NCBI RefSeq assembly: GCF_002760435.1
Contig: NZ_AUUU01000023.1
Span: 1 to 64,000, forward strand
DNA length: 64,000 nt
DNA from: Clostridium sp. LS
Lineage (GTDB): Bacteria; Bacillota; Clostridia; Clostridiales; Clostridiaceae
Reading direction: 5' to 3'
Positions 1 to 11,149 of this stretch are shown one piece after another. A program made the position numbers and the translations under genes. Position 1 is the stretch's first letter, and each line of letters opens with the position of its first letter. Under the pieces are notes generated by a model. The model ran no database searches and was not told the DNA's origin. It worked only from the letters and a program-made list of their open reading frames with translations.

Positions 1-56
1 GAACCTGCGACCTCATGGTCCCAAACCACGCGCGCTCCCATCTGCGCCACACCCCG
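1..56 (-). tRNA. tRNA-Pro (anticodon TGG), 3' part cut by window start
   Basis: Read on the minus strand, the sequence folds as a tRNA: seven-base acceptor strand, TG at positions 8-9, D stem GCGC/GCGC, anticodon stem CGTGG/CCATG around the loop TTTGGGA (anticodon TGG, proline), a five-base variable loop and the start of the T arm (GCAGGTTC). The rest of the T arm and the 3' acceptor strand lie outside the window. A good promoter lies about 50 bases upstream. Confidence 0.93.
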
Positions 57-108
57 TAAGTCCTAACTTGTTCTTACAAACATCGCTTACTTCCCAGCGA
101 CAATGATT

Positions 109-137
109 ATTCTACAATATCAAATGTGTTTCGTCAA
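109..137 (-). promoter_or_regulatory. Sigma-A-type promoter of the tRNA-Pro transcript
   Basis: The minus strand carries TTGACG (132-137) and TAGAAT (109-114) separated by exactly 17 bases, about 53 bases before the tRNA 5' end. Nothing else was recognised between the tRNA and the end of the phosphoesterase gene at 324. Confidence 0.65.
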
Positions 138-323
138 TACCTTTTTTGAATAATTTCATAATAAATAATCCAAGCACTTAAATAAAGCTGTATTTTCATA
201 TATCGAGAAGCACTTTCTTGAATTTATTCTTAGCAGATTGGACTTATCTTTTTACAATGCACTACAAATATATTTAAAAGGTAATAAGCGCCATATATTA
301 TTATATTTTTTAATTTGATGAGA

Positions 324-803
324 TTAACCTCTAACCTCTTTAAAATACGTACGAACTTCACCATTATCATTAATGTCTATGAATCCAATACATCTTTTAT
401 TAAGTCTAGGTAATGAAATACTACCTGGATTCATTAAAATAATACCATCTTCCTCTTCAATTAAATGTATATGAGTATGACCAAACAGAACAATATCCGC
501 TTCTAATTCTCTCCCCCTATAATATATATTATTTATAGAACTTTTTACACCATATAAATCTCCATGAGTAAAAAATATTTTCTTTCCATTAACCTCTATA
601 ATATTTTCTCTAGGGTATTTTGTTGTATAGTCACAATTTCCCGAAACTGCATATACTTTCCCTTTAAAATTTTTTTCCAATATTTCTACATCATCAACAT
701 TATCTCCAAGATGTATTAATATATCCGCACTTTTTATAACTTCTTTAGCTAAATCAATATATTTACTTATCCTATGTGTATCACTTATAACTGCAATCAA
801 CAT
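324..803 (-). CDS. yfcE: YfcE/MJ0936-type metallophosphoesterase
   Basis: A 159-residue cytoplasmic phosphodiesterase of the calcineurin-like family. All metal-binding motifs are present: SDTH with D8 and H10, GDN at 33-35, GNCD at 55-58, HGD at 80-82 and GHTH at 108-111. Known relatives cleave model phosphodiesters with Mn2+ or Ni2+; the physiological substrate is unsettled. Length is normal for the family. It lies downstream of rdgB, a pairing that is common in Firmicutes. The gap to rdgB is about 160 bases, so co-transcription is possible but not shown. Confidence 0.9.
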   Translation of the reverse strand: MLIAVISDTHRISKYIDLAKEVIKSADILIHLGDNVDDVEILEKNFKGKVYAVSGNCDYTTKYPRENIIEVNGKKIFFTHGDLYGVKSSINNIYYRGRELEADIVLFGHTHIHLIEEEDGIILMNPGSISLPRLNKRCIGFIDINDNGEVRTYFKEVRG

Positions 804-962
804 AAAGTTTCAATCCTCCTATACCTTAGTTTAAACAATTTAAGCCTGTTTTAAATCTGTAAAATGAAATATTAATGAAATTTAATCTTTATTATGTTAT
901 ACTCTTATAGTAAATTTTTCTATATATGATAATATAATCTCATAATCACAATCTATTATCAA

Positions 963-1574
963 TTATAATAACTCTAAAATTACTTTTTTCAATTCCTTTA
1001 ATGCTATTCCTCTATGACTAATATTATTTTTTTCATCTGAAGTCAATTCTGCAAAAGTTTTATTTAATGGTTTATAAAAAAATAATGGATCATACCCAAA
1101 TCCACCTTCTCCGTGTAATTCTTCAATGATATACCCTTCTACTTCACCTGTAACTTTAAAATAATCTCCATTGTCCGTAAACATCGCTAATTGACAGATA
1201 AACTTAGCAGTTCTATCTTCTTCTTTCACTCCCCTTAAATTACCTAAAAGCTTCTCATTGTTTTTTGCATCATTTCCATCCTCTCCGGCATATCTAGCTG
1301 AATATATTCCTGGTTCTCCATTTAAATAGTCCACTGCTAATCCGGAGTCATCAGCTAAGACAATAAAGTTTTTATCTCCTCTTTTAACTAAGAACTCATA
1401 TATTTCCCTTGCTTTCTTTTTTGAATTTTCTTCAAATGTTGCTCCATCTTCAACAACATCTATATTAATATTTTCGTCTTCTAATGACTTAACTTCTATA
1501 GCCAATTCTTTTAATATTTCCTTCATTTCTTTAATCTTTTTTTTATTATTACTCGCTAATATTAATCTCTTCAC
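963..1574 (-). CDS. rdgB: Non-canonical purine NTP (XTP/dITP) pyrophosphatase
   Basis: A HAM1/RdgB-family house-cleaning enzyme that hydrolyses XTP, ITP and dITP to monophosphates, keeping deaminated purines out of DNA and RNA. Motifs seen: the N-terminal ASNNxxK, LADDSGL in the active site, GIYSARYAG, GEGGFGYDP and the C-terminal SHRG. The preferred start is GTG at 1574, nine bases after a perfect AGGAGG, giving about 203 residues; an upstream ATG at 1604 would add ten residues and sits before that ribosome site. The HypE-like gene lies immediately upstream (stop at 1622), so the two are probably one operon. Confidence 0.93.
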   Translation of the reverse strand: MKRLILASNNKKKIKEMKEILKELAIEVKSLEDENINIDVVEDGATFEENSKKKAREIYEFLVKRGDKNFIVLADDSGLAVDYLNGEPGIYSARYAGEDGNDAKNNEKLLGNLRGVKEEDRTAKFICQLAMFTDNGDYFKVTGEVEGYIIEELHGEGGFGYDPLFFYKPLNKTFAELTSDEKNNISHRGIALKELKKVILELL

Positions 1575-1621
1575 TGCTTTCTTCCTCCTAAATATATAAT
1601 CCAATCTAAAAGTAAAAAAAT

Positions 1622-2599
1622 TTATTGTATATTAAATAACTCATCTCTTTTTGGTGGTTCTACATTTATTGCATTGCCTCCATCAACTAGAACTCCACCA
1701 TCTTCACATACTTTGCCTATTATAACCGCCTCAATACCACTTGAATGAAGCTGCTCAACTAATTCTTGCCCTTTTTCAGTCGTAATAAGCATGCTGCCTG
1801 ATGATATGAGTCTGAGGGGATCTATTTTAAATTCTTCACATACCTTTTTTGTCACCTCAAGCATAGGTATCCTATCCTTATAGATCTTAAATCCTTTGTT
1901 CGAAGCCATAGCAACTTCAAATAAACCTCCCAAAAGCCCTCCTTCAGTTATATCATGCATTGAATTTACTCCAAACTTTCCGCCTATTCTTCCTTCTTCT
2001 AATACACTTATTTTATCTATTAAACTTTTTCCAAGCTCTATTTCTTGTTTAGATAATACTTTTTTAAGTCTTTCTTCATAATCATTAATTAAAATGCAAG
2101 TACCTTCTAAACCAATAGTTTTTGTTACTATTATATCGTCACCTAATTTCGCTCCTGCTGTTTTAACTGATCTTCCCTTTAAGTTTTTTCCTATTACAGT
2201 AATAGATATAATCATTTTATTAACTGCGCTTGTCACCTCTGTGTGACCACCTATAATCTCTACATTGATTTTAGCTGCTTCCTCATCTATTTCATTCATA
2301 ACTTTATTTATTTCTTCTACACTAGATGTCGTAGGTGCTAAAATAGTAACTAAAATCCCTATAGGCTCTCCACCTGATGATGCAATATCATTACAATTTA
2401 TATGTACTGCCAGTTTGCCAACATTCTCGTTCGCTCCTGTTATGGGATCTGTAGAAAAAATCCCTTCATAATTTCCAAAATCGATAATAGAGCAATCTTC
2501 CCCAACGTCATTCCTTACAATTACTTCGTCCCTCTTAACAGTTTTATTATTAAGTATGATATTTCTTAAATCATCAAAATCCAATTTTCCTTCCTTCAT
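1622..2599 (-). CDS. AIR synthase-related (HypE/PurM-fold) protein
   Basis: A 325-residue protein of the PurM-like ATP-binding superfamily, with the N-terminal half (DVGEDCSIIDF, FSTDPITGA, CNDIASSGGEP) and C-terminal half (HDITEGGLLGGLFEVA, SSGSML) both recognisable. This superfamily includes HypE, SelD, ThiL and PurM. It lacks the C-terminal PRIC-type cysteine tail of true HypE, so it belongs with the 'hydrogenase maturation factor-like / AIR synthase related' group of unknown substrate, and no hyp genes lie nearby. It appears co-transcribed with rdgB. Family placement is secure; the reaction is not. Confidence 0.8.
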   Translation of the reverse strand: MKEGKLDFDDLRNIILNNKTVKRDEVIVRNDVGEDCSIIDFGNYEGIFSTDPITGANENVGKLAVHINCNDIASSGGEPIGILVTILAPTTSSVEEINKVMNEIDEEAAKINVEIIGGHTEVTSAVNKMIISITVIGKNLKGRSVKTAGAKLGDDIIVTKTIGLEGTCILINDYEERLKKVLSKQEIELGKSLIDKISVLEEGRIGGKFGVNSMHDITEGGLLGGLFEVAMASNKGFKIYKDRIPMLEVTKKVCEEFKIDPLRLISSGSMLITTEKGQELVEQLHSSGIEAVIIGKVCEDGGVLVDGGNAINVEPPKRDELFNIQ

Positions 2600-2695
2600 T
2601 ATAAAAAATCTCCTTTTATTTATATTTTATGTACTTTTTACTCACTAATTTCATATTAATGAATAAGATGAGAATTTTATGAGAGGTGTTATACT

Positions 2696-4438
2696 TTGAG
2701 ATATATAGGACCATTTTTTAGGATGAATAGTCTTTCCCAAAAAGAAATTAGTGGTCAACTTTTTCACTTATCCAAAGAATCAATAAAAACTTTAGTATTG
2801 AACTCCAAATGTGGTCTTTTAGCACAAATTAGAACTTCAAAAAAATCTTCTATAGATGATATTAGCATATTAAATAATTTTTCTCCACTACTATGCTTAT
2901 ATAGAAAAGCTTCACCAATATTTGTTCATAGTAAAAGCAGTCATGGCTTTGATGAATCAAGTTTTAAAAGAGAAATAGATCCGTCTACTTGTGCTCTTAT
3001 GACATTATCCTTACTTGAATTAAGTGAATATTATTCGCACTATAATGAGGGCAAAAGAAATATTGTATCTCTTGAAAAACCATTTAAATATCTTGCTAAA
3101 GAGCAGTTACAATTTTACTCTGAAAATTTGAGAAATAATGAAGGTTTATTCGTTGAAAAGAAAAATTTATCTGACGGAAACTCAAAAGGTTTTTCTTTAG
3201 TGGATAAAGACGATAAATTTAAATTTTCTGATCAAGCTTTAATGATGGCTGCTTATTTATTATATTCATACTTTAATAAATCTGATGATATGAGTGGTGA
3301 ATATTTTAAATTCTCTCATGAGATTTTAGATATGTTCAAAAATTATAAATCTGCATTATACGAGTTATCCTTTAATGAATGTGTATTAATCTTTCTAGCT
3401 TTAAATATATATTACAAGTATTCCTCAAATTCAGATGCAAAAAAACTTATTTTAGATTTAGGTGATTTTTTAATTTCTAAATTCCAAGAAAAAGATTATT
3501 ACTTAGATTCACTTGATGATTGTGCATTGTTTGCTATATGTTTAATGGAAGCTTATAAACATACAGATATAATATCATTTAAAGATGCAGCTAAGGAGAT
3601 TAATGAAAAATTAACCAGCTTATATGATTCTGATAAAAATATATTTACTAAAATATCTGATAAAAGAGAAAGTAAATATTCATGCTTAGAAGTAAATCTT
3701 TATCTCCTCAGTTTGCTAATGTACTCACGTTTAGAAGATAAAGCCAATGAATTAAGACCTATAATATCTGGTATTTATAGAAAATTCTTTGTAAATGGCG
3801 GTCTTCTAACAAGCTGGCCTGAAGCTCCTACCTTAGATGAGGTAGAACGTTATAGAAAATTGAGTTTGCGCTCTGATGATATGTTAGATGAAACATACTT
3901 TAGAATGCCAGTATTACCAACACCTAAAAGCACAGGATCAGCATCCGTTTTTGTAAAAAGCTTGACTTATTCAAAGAAAAAAGATTCTCTTAGTGCAAAG
4001 AGATCTTCCTTTGATAGCAATAAAAATATGCTTAACTTCTTCTTAATCATATATCTCCTTAAAGATATGGTTGAAGATTTTATGGAATTTTCTTCGCCTT
4101 TAAATTCAACAGTACAGACAGACTCACGAAATATTAATTCTGAGCAGAATAATAGTATTACTACTGATCAATCAGTTACTAGAGATCCTATTGCAAGTAA
4201 TATAGAAGAGAATCCAGCAGATTCAAAAGACATTATTGAAACTAATTCAAATTCAATAACTGACAAAGAGTGCAATAATCTAGAAGAAACCGAAACCAAT
4301 AGTATAAATAACGTAAAAAAAGCAAATAACATTGCTTTGTTAAGTAAAGTTACAATTTCAAAGGTCAATTCATCTGTTGTAAAAAATAAAAAATACAAAA
4401 AAAATAAGAATCAACCTCCTCGTAATAAGAAAGGTTGA
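2696..4438 (+). CDS. Conserved clostridial protein of unknown function, helical with a low-complexity tail
   Basis: A 580-residue protein that I do not recognise. The start is TTG at 2696, supported by GAGAGGTG seven bases upstream; no in-frame ATG is as well placed. Residues 1 to about 460 look globular and mostly helical, with spaced aromatic and leucine-rich helices that recall alpha/alpha-toroid proteins (inference only). Residues 470-560 are rich in Asn, Ser, Glu and Thr and look disordered, and the last 15 are strongly basic (KKYKKNKNQ). There is no signal peptide or membrane segment. It is transcribed against both neighbours. Confidence 0.75.
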   Translation: MRYIGPFFRMNSLSQKEISGQLFHLSKESIKTLVLNSKCGLLAQIRTSKKSSIDDISILNNFSPLLCLYRKASPIFVHSKSSHGFDESSFKREIDPSTCALMTLSLLELSEYYSHYNEGKRNIVSLEKPFKYLAKEQLQFYSENLRNNEGLFVEKKNLSDGNSKGFSLVDKDDKFKFSDQALMMAAYLLYSYFNKSDDMSGEYFKFSHEILDMFKNYKSALYELSFNECVLIFLALNIYYKYSSNSDAKKLILDLGDFLISKFQEKDYYLDSLDDCALFAICLMEAYKHTDIISFKDAAKEINEKLTSLYDSDKNIFTKISDKRESKYSCLEVNLYLLSLLMYSRLEDKANELRPIISGIYRKFFVNGGLLTSWPEAPTLDEVERYRKLSLRSDDMLDETYFRMPVLPTPKSTGSASVFVKSLTYSKKKDSLSAKRSSFDSNKNMLNFFLIIYLLKDMVEDFMEFSSPLNSTVQTDSRNINSEQNNSITTDQSVTRDPIASNIEENPADSKDIIETNSNSITDKECNNLEETETNSINNVKKANNIALLSKVTISKVNSSVVKNKKYKKNKNQPPRNKKG

Positions 4439-4441
4439 TTC
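4408..4441 (-). terminator. Hairpin overlapping the 3' end of the plus-strand gene
   Basis: The ten-base arms GAATCAACCT and AGGTTGATTC are perfectly complementary. On the minus strand the stem is followed by a T-rich run, so it probably stops transcription arriving from the solute-binding protein gene. It lies inside the last codons of the convergent 580-residue gene. Confidence 0.5.
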
Positions 4442-4535
4442 GACTCAAGAGTATATAGGAATAGTTTTAATACGATTCTATCCTGTAACATTGATAAGTT
4501 CTTTTCTAAAAAATTATCTAAAAGGTTACATCATG

Positions 4536-4581
4536 CCGCTTTCTACTTTCATCCATTATTAAAGGTCCAAGTAGAAAGTGG
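4536..4581. repeat. Inverted repeat between convergent genes
   Basis: The 12-base arms CCGCTTTCTACT and AGTAGAAAGTGG pair with one G-T wobble around a 22-base loop. It lies between two convergent genes and neither side has a strong T run, so it may be a weak bidirectional terminator or simply an mRNA 3' structure. Confidence 0.4.
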
Positions 4582-4619
4582 TATAGTTTTCTGCAGGTAA
4601 GTACCACGATATTCATAAT

Positions 4620-6113
4620 CTATTTAATAGTAGAAAAATCTATATTCCCATTCCCATCTAGTTTTAAATCTGATATTTTACTTGAGATAGCTATATTTTC
4701 ATTATAAAACACTAGTGGTAATATATTGTAATTATCAAATAAACTCTCTTCTAAATTTGAATAATCAGCATTGGTATTACTACTTTTCAGCTTTTCTAAC
4801 ATTTTACTTTGACTATCTGTAAAATACTCTTTAAAATTATTATAAAAATTCTGCTTATCCAATATATTGGCTTCGTTATTGACTAGAATCATATCATATC
4901 TTTTTCTTAATTCTTCATCCTTAAATTCTTCTTTTACCAAGCTATATTTAACGGTTATATTAGTATTGCTTTTAAACCAATCCTGAATAATTCTGCATAA
5001 AATTCTATTTTCATTACTATCTTCACATAATAATGTCAATACTTCTGGTTTACTCCACTGTCCTTCTTTATTACTTCCAACCTTTCTAGCTTGTAATTTG
5101 GTTAAGTCTTTCTTATCTTCCCTAAAGAAACTTCCTTCTGCAAGCTCAAATTCTTTACTATTTGAATTTTGATAATTCTGGATTGCTTTGCAAACATCAT
5201 TATATATTTCTCTTCTACCTTGAATAGGAATAGAATTACTTTTATCATTTATAACTAAATATGTGGCACTGTTTTCTGGTATCGTTAATAAATCGTTCTC
5301 TTCTGCCAACTTATTAATTTCACTTTCAGGTGGATTTATTACAATATCCCTTTCATTTACTTCATAGGATGCCATAGACAGCTCCACACTTTCATCATTA
5401 AAGATATTAATACTAGATACCTTAAGATTACTATTATCATTTCTCTTAAGTACTATCTTATCCTTACCTGCAGAATCAATCCTATAATCACCCGAATATA
5501 CTAATGTACTAAAATTGTTCCCTATATTTTGCCACATAATCAGATATTTTCTCAATCTGTATTGAGGCTTACTTAGTTCATCTAAAAAATCGTCATCTTT
5601 TCTATTTAATCTAATGATAACAGAATTTTCAGTTGGTCTTATAGCTACTCCTGTTTCAAATACGACATTTCCCTGCTTAAAATCTCTCGCACCGTAAACA
5701 TTTAGCAGTGCTTGTATATTTTCTTCATCTTCTTCCTTTAATAACTCCTTAAAAAACTCTGCTATATCACTAGGTGCTATCTTGCTCCCATCACTCCAAA
5801 AAATATCATCCCTCAGTTTAAATTCATATTGAATGCCTTCCTTATCTTTTAATATACTGCTTGCTAAAGAGGGGACAATTTTATTATCCGCACCTTTCGA
5901 AACCAAGCCTTTACTTGTGGCACAAATAATATCCTCTTGATGCAAAGATAACTTAGTTACTTTTTCTAAATCCCCCGGAATTTCACCAATGCCATAACTT
6001 ATTGCTTCTTCAATGTTATCCTTAGACGCATCGCGGCTCTCCTTATTTATAAATCCTAAACAAAATAAAACTATAGAAACTAAAATAATTCCATAGAAAA
6101 TAATCTTCCTCAT
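4620..6113 (-). CDS. Extracellular solute-binding protein, family 5 (oligopeptide-type ABC transporter)
   Basis: A 497-residue secreted protein with an N-terminal hydrophobic segment (about 4-22) and no obvious lipobox cysteine, so it is probably membrane-anchored by an uncleaved signal. The body fits SBP_bac_5 peptide/nickel-binding proteins: LVPSLA-like repeat after the signal (KIVPSLASSI), YEFKLRDDIFWSDGSKI with the conserved W-DG, and the late domain ending in a short hydrophobic stretch. No permease or ATPase genes flank it, so it is either an orphan receptor or a sensor. Family confidence is good; ligand unknown. Confidence 0.78.
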   Translation of the reverse strand: MRKIIFYGIILVSIVLFCLGFINKESRDASKDNIEEAISYGIGEIPGDLEKVTKLSLHQEDIICATSKGLVSKGADNKIVPSLASSILKDKEGIQYEFKLRDDIFWSDGSKIAPSDIAEFFKELLKEEDEENIQALLNVYGARDFKQGNVVFETGVAIRPTENSVIIRLNRKDDDFLDELSKPQYRLRKYLIMWQNIGNNFSTLVYSGDYRIDSAGKDKIVLKRNDNSNLKVSSINIFNDESVELSMASYEVNERDIVINPPESEINKLAEENDLLTIPENSATYLVINDKSNSIPIQGRREIYNDVCKAIQNYQNSNSKEFELAEGSFFREDKKDLTKLQARKVGSNKEGQWSKPEVLTLLCEDSNENRILCRIIQDWFKSNTNITVKYSLVKEEFKDEELRKRYDMILVNNEANILDKQNFYNNFKEYFTDSQSKMLEKLKSSNTNADYSNLEESLFDNYNILPLVFYNENIAISSKISDLKLDGNGNIDFSTIK

Positions 6114-6208
6114 AGTTACACCCTTTACTTTGAATTATATTTAGTATTATTACCATAATTTTCTTTGTTTAATCTTGACCATCATCAGAATTTATTAGAA
6201 ATAACTAA

Positions 6209-6269
6209 AGGTATAATTTTTGCGAAATTCCAAATTAAATAACCGTGAACTCCCGAAAAAATTATACCT
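6209..6269 (-). terminator. Long-stem terminator after the 90-residue membrane protein
   Basis: Arms AGGTATAATTTTTGCG and CGAAAAAATTATACCT are nearly complementary around a loop of about 29 bases, just downstream of the minus-strand gene that ends at 6285. It probably ends the pcrA-ligA-membrane protein transcript. Confidence 0.55.
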
Positions 6270-6284
6270 CTATTTATTGCTATA

Positions 6285-6557
6285 TTATTTAATTAAATTC
6301 ATCATAAAGAAAATTAGCGACACTGATATAGCTAAACTAAATGCAAAATAAATAAATCTTTTTCTACCTGTCTCAATTATGATAAACCTAAGGGCTAAAA
6401 CTGCCATAGTTACGCAAACTCCGAGCTGTATTGGTAAATATGAATTAAAAATTTGACCAACATAGTAAAATTGATATGTTGTTACAAAAGTACAAATTAT
6501 TAAAATACTTGTTATAAATGCACATGCGAATCCAAGCATATTGATTAATTTCTTCAT
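6285..6557 (-). CDS. Small membrane protein of unknown function
   Basis: A 90-residue protein with three predicted membrane segments: about 8-28, 38-58 and 68-88. The basic pair-rich loop ETGRKRF sits between segments two and three. The start at 6557 is three bases after the ligA stop codon, so it is translated from the same transcript and perhaps coupled to ligA. I do not recognise the family. The location next to ligA may be incidental. Confidence 0.7.
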   Translation of the reverse strand: MKKLINMLGFACAFITSILIICTFVTTYQFYYVGQIFNSYLPIQLGVCVTMAVLALRFIIIETGRKRFIYFAFSLAISVSLIFFMMNLIK

Positions 6558-6560
6558 ACT

Positions 6561-8567
<2,007 letters not shown>

Positions 8568-8606
8568 TTAATCAATGAATAATTAATACTTCATTCCTTA
8601 TTTATA

Positions 8607-10874
8607 TTAAATCATTTTAAGCTTTGCAAAAGATAGTAATAACGATTTAACTCCTTGCTTGTCAAAAGCAACTGTTAACTTCTTATCATTTCCTGCATCT
8701 ACAACTGCTACAATTGTTCCTTTTCCGAACTTCTCATGAACAACCTTTCTACCAAGGGTTGCTTCACTACTAGTTACATATTCCGTTGCAACTTCACTCA
8801 TAGCACTTGTTCCAACTATATTAGGACTATTGTTTTTAGATTCATATGAATTTCCACTGCCCATAATGCTACTTCTCAAGCTATGAGGATTATTATATGA
8901 ACTGTTTCTAACTATAGCATCTCTGCTCTTAATACCAGTCTTCTCTGCCCCAACATACTCTTTAAGTTCTGGTTTTATCTCATTAATAAAGTCAGATTGA
9001 GGATACGCTACTGTTTTACCAAATACTCTTCTTACTTCAGCAGAAGTCATAAACAATGTCTGTTTAGCTCTAGTTATGCCAACATAGCATAATCTTCTTG
9101 ACTCTTCCATCTCTGATTCTTTTTCAAAGGATGCAGTTCCTGGAAAAATACCATTTTCCATACCAACCATAAATACAACTGGGAACTCTAATCCCTTTGC
9201 ACTATGGATTGTCATTAATACTACTGCATCATCTTCCTCTTCAATCTTATCTGTATCTTGAACTAAGGAAACTCTCTCTAAGTATGCAGACAGCGACTTA
9301 TCTTCACTAGTCTTTTCAAAATCAACTGCATCAGATACAAGTTCCTTTAAGTTCTCAATTCTACTTTTATCTTCAATTTCGTTTGATTCCTTTAATTGTT
9401 TAAGATATCCCGTATCTTTTAATATCGATTCAATGAGCACTGAAACAGGAACTGTCTCACTAAGTTCCATTAAATTTTCCATGAGTGTAACAAAAGGTTC
9501 AATAGTTGACACATTTCTTGGAGTCAATGTTGGAATACTTCTTACTTCAGCCAGCGCATCCCATAAATTCAATTCAAAATCAGTTGCAAATTCCTGTACT
9601 TTTGAAACAGTTGCATCCCCAATGCTTCTCTTAGGTACATTTATAATTCTTCTAATACTAATATCATCTTGTGGATTAACAAGAACTTTTAAATATGCTA
9701 GTATATCTTTTATTTCTTTTCTATCGTAAAACCTTGTACCCCCTACTATTTTGTATGGAATACCTTTTCGTCTAAGACTTTCTTCAAAAATTCTTGATTG
9801 AGCATTTGTTCTATATAATATAGCAAAATCATTGTAGTTTTTGTCTTCTTTTTCTTTTATCTCTTGAATTTGTTTTCCAACAAAATCTCCTTCATCACTA
9901 TCTGCATATGCCCTGTATATCTTAATCTTACTTCCAGGCTCTTGCTCAGTTCTTAATACTTTGCTTTTTCTATTTGAATTATTTACAATTACAACATTAG
10001 CTGCATTTAATATATTCCCTTTAGATCTATAATTTTGTTCTAGCTTTATTACTTTTGCTCCTGGGTAGTCTTTTTCAAAGTCTAAAATATTAGTAATATC
10101 TGCGCCCCTCCACTGGTAAATACATTGATCATCATCCCCTACGACGCATATATTCTTGTATTTTGATGCAAGAAGCTTAACCAATTCATATTGAGCTCCA
10201 TTAGTATCTTGATACTCATCTACCATTATGTATTTAAATTTATTTTGATAGAATTCTAATACTTCAGGATTGCTTTTAAAAAGTTCAACTGTTTTAAAAA
10301 TTAAATCATCAAAGTCTAAAGCATTGTTTTCTTTTAATCTCTTTTGGTACATTTCATATACATCCGCAACTTTTTTTTCCCTAAAGTTAGCTTCATTTTC
10401 TAACATAAAGCTTCTAACACTTTGCATTCTATCTTTGGCTTTTCCTATCTTCCCCATTATCTCTTGTTCTGTTAAATCTTTATCATTTATATTAAGTGCT
10501 TTCATACACTCTTTAACTAATGTCTTTTGATCCGAGCTATCATATATAGTAAAACTACTTTTATATCCTATCTTATCTATCTCTCTTCTTAAAATCCTTA
10601 CACAAGTTGAATGGAAAGTGGATATCCACATATTTTCTGCTCTTTCACCAATAAGTGCTTTAACTCTATCCTTCATTTCCTTTGCAGCTTTATTTGTAAA
10701 AGTGATAGCTAATATACTATAAGGTGCAATGCCTAAATCTTCAATCATATGTGCCATTCTATGTGTTAACACTCTAGTCTTACCCGAACCTGCTCCAGCT
10801 AAAATAAGCACCTGCCCATCAATTGTGGTTGCCCCTTCATACTGTTCTTTATTAAGTAATGCTTTTAAATCCAT
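8607..10874 (-). CDS. pcrA: ATP-dependent DNA helicase PcrA (UvrD/Rep family)
   Basis: A 755-residue superfamily 1A 3'-5' helicase. Motifs in order: Q motif LNKEQ, Walker A AGAGSGKT (26-33), DEYQDTN (motif II), DDDQCIYQWRGA (motif III), EQNYRS (motif IV), VVLMTIHSAKGLEF (motif V) and VGITRAK (motif VI). The C-terminal 60 residues form the Tudor-like RNA polymerase-binding domain (KVVHEKFGKGTIV). PcrA acts in nucleotide-excision and replication-fork repair, displacing RecA and stalled RNA polymerase. Length is typical. It lies directly upstream of ligA. Confidence 0.96.
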   Translation of the reverse strand: MDLKALLNKEQYEGATTIDGQVLILAGAGSGKTRVLTHRMAHMIEDLGIAPYSILAITFTNKAAKEMKDRVKALIGERAENMWISTFHSTCVRILRREIDKIGYKSSFTIYDSSDQKTLVKECMKALNINDKDLTEQEIMGKIGKAKDRMQSVRSFMLENEANFREKKVADVYEMYQKRLKENNALDFDDLIFKTVELFKSNPEVLEFYQNKFKYIMVDEYQDTNGAQYELVKLLASKYKNICVVGDDDQCIYQWRGADITNILDFEKDYPGAKVIKLEQNYRSKGNILNAANVVIVNNSNRKSKVLRTEQEPGSKIKIYRAYADSDEGDFVGKQIQEIKEKEDKNYNDFAILYRTNAQSRIFEESLRRKGIPYKIVGGTRFYDRKEIKDILAYLKVLVNPQDDISIRRIINVPKRSIGDATVSKVQEFATDFELNLWDALAEVRSIPTLTPRNVSTIEPFVTLMENLMELSETVPVSVLIESILKDTGYLKQLKESNEIEDKSRIENLKELVSDAVDFEKTSEDKSLSAYLERVSLVQDTDKIEEEDDAVVLMTIHSAKGLEFPVVFMVGMENGIFPGTASFEKESEMEESRRLCYVGITRAKQTLFMTSAEVRRVFGKTVAYPQSDFINEIKPELKEYVGAEKTGIKSRDAIVRNSSYNNPHSLRSSIMGSGNSYESKNNSPNIVGTSAMSEVATEYVTSSEATLGRKVVHEKFGKGTIVAVVDAGNDKKLTVAFDKQGVKSLLLSFAKLKMI

Positions 10875-11035
10875 TTACTTATTCCTCCTTTCCCAATCCT
10901 TAAATATTATACCATATGTGCTTATGTTTAAATCATCAAGGTGACTAAAATATTATTTTTAATTATATACATTCAAATTTATATATTGGGTCAACTTCTA
11001 TTACTTAGAAAAATTAATATATTATCTAAGAATAT

Positions 11036-11067
11036 AAAAAAACACCTGATATCTTTAATCAAGTGTT
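11036..11067 (-). terminator. Terminator of the chemoreceptor gene
   Basis: On the minus strand AACACTTGAT pairs with ATCAGGTGTT (one wobble) and is followed by an unbroken run of Ts. It lies about 80 bases past the stop of the chemoreceptor at 11150. Confidence 0.75.
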
Positions 11068-11149
11068 ACTTGTATATTATTAATAATTTCATAACTTTAA
11101 CCACCATATATTAATCACCCTAACTTTTCTGCTTTGGCAATCCAAGATA

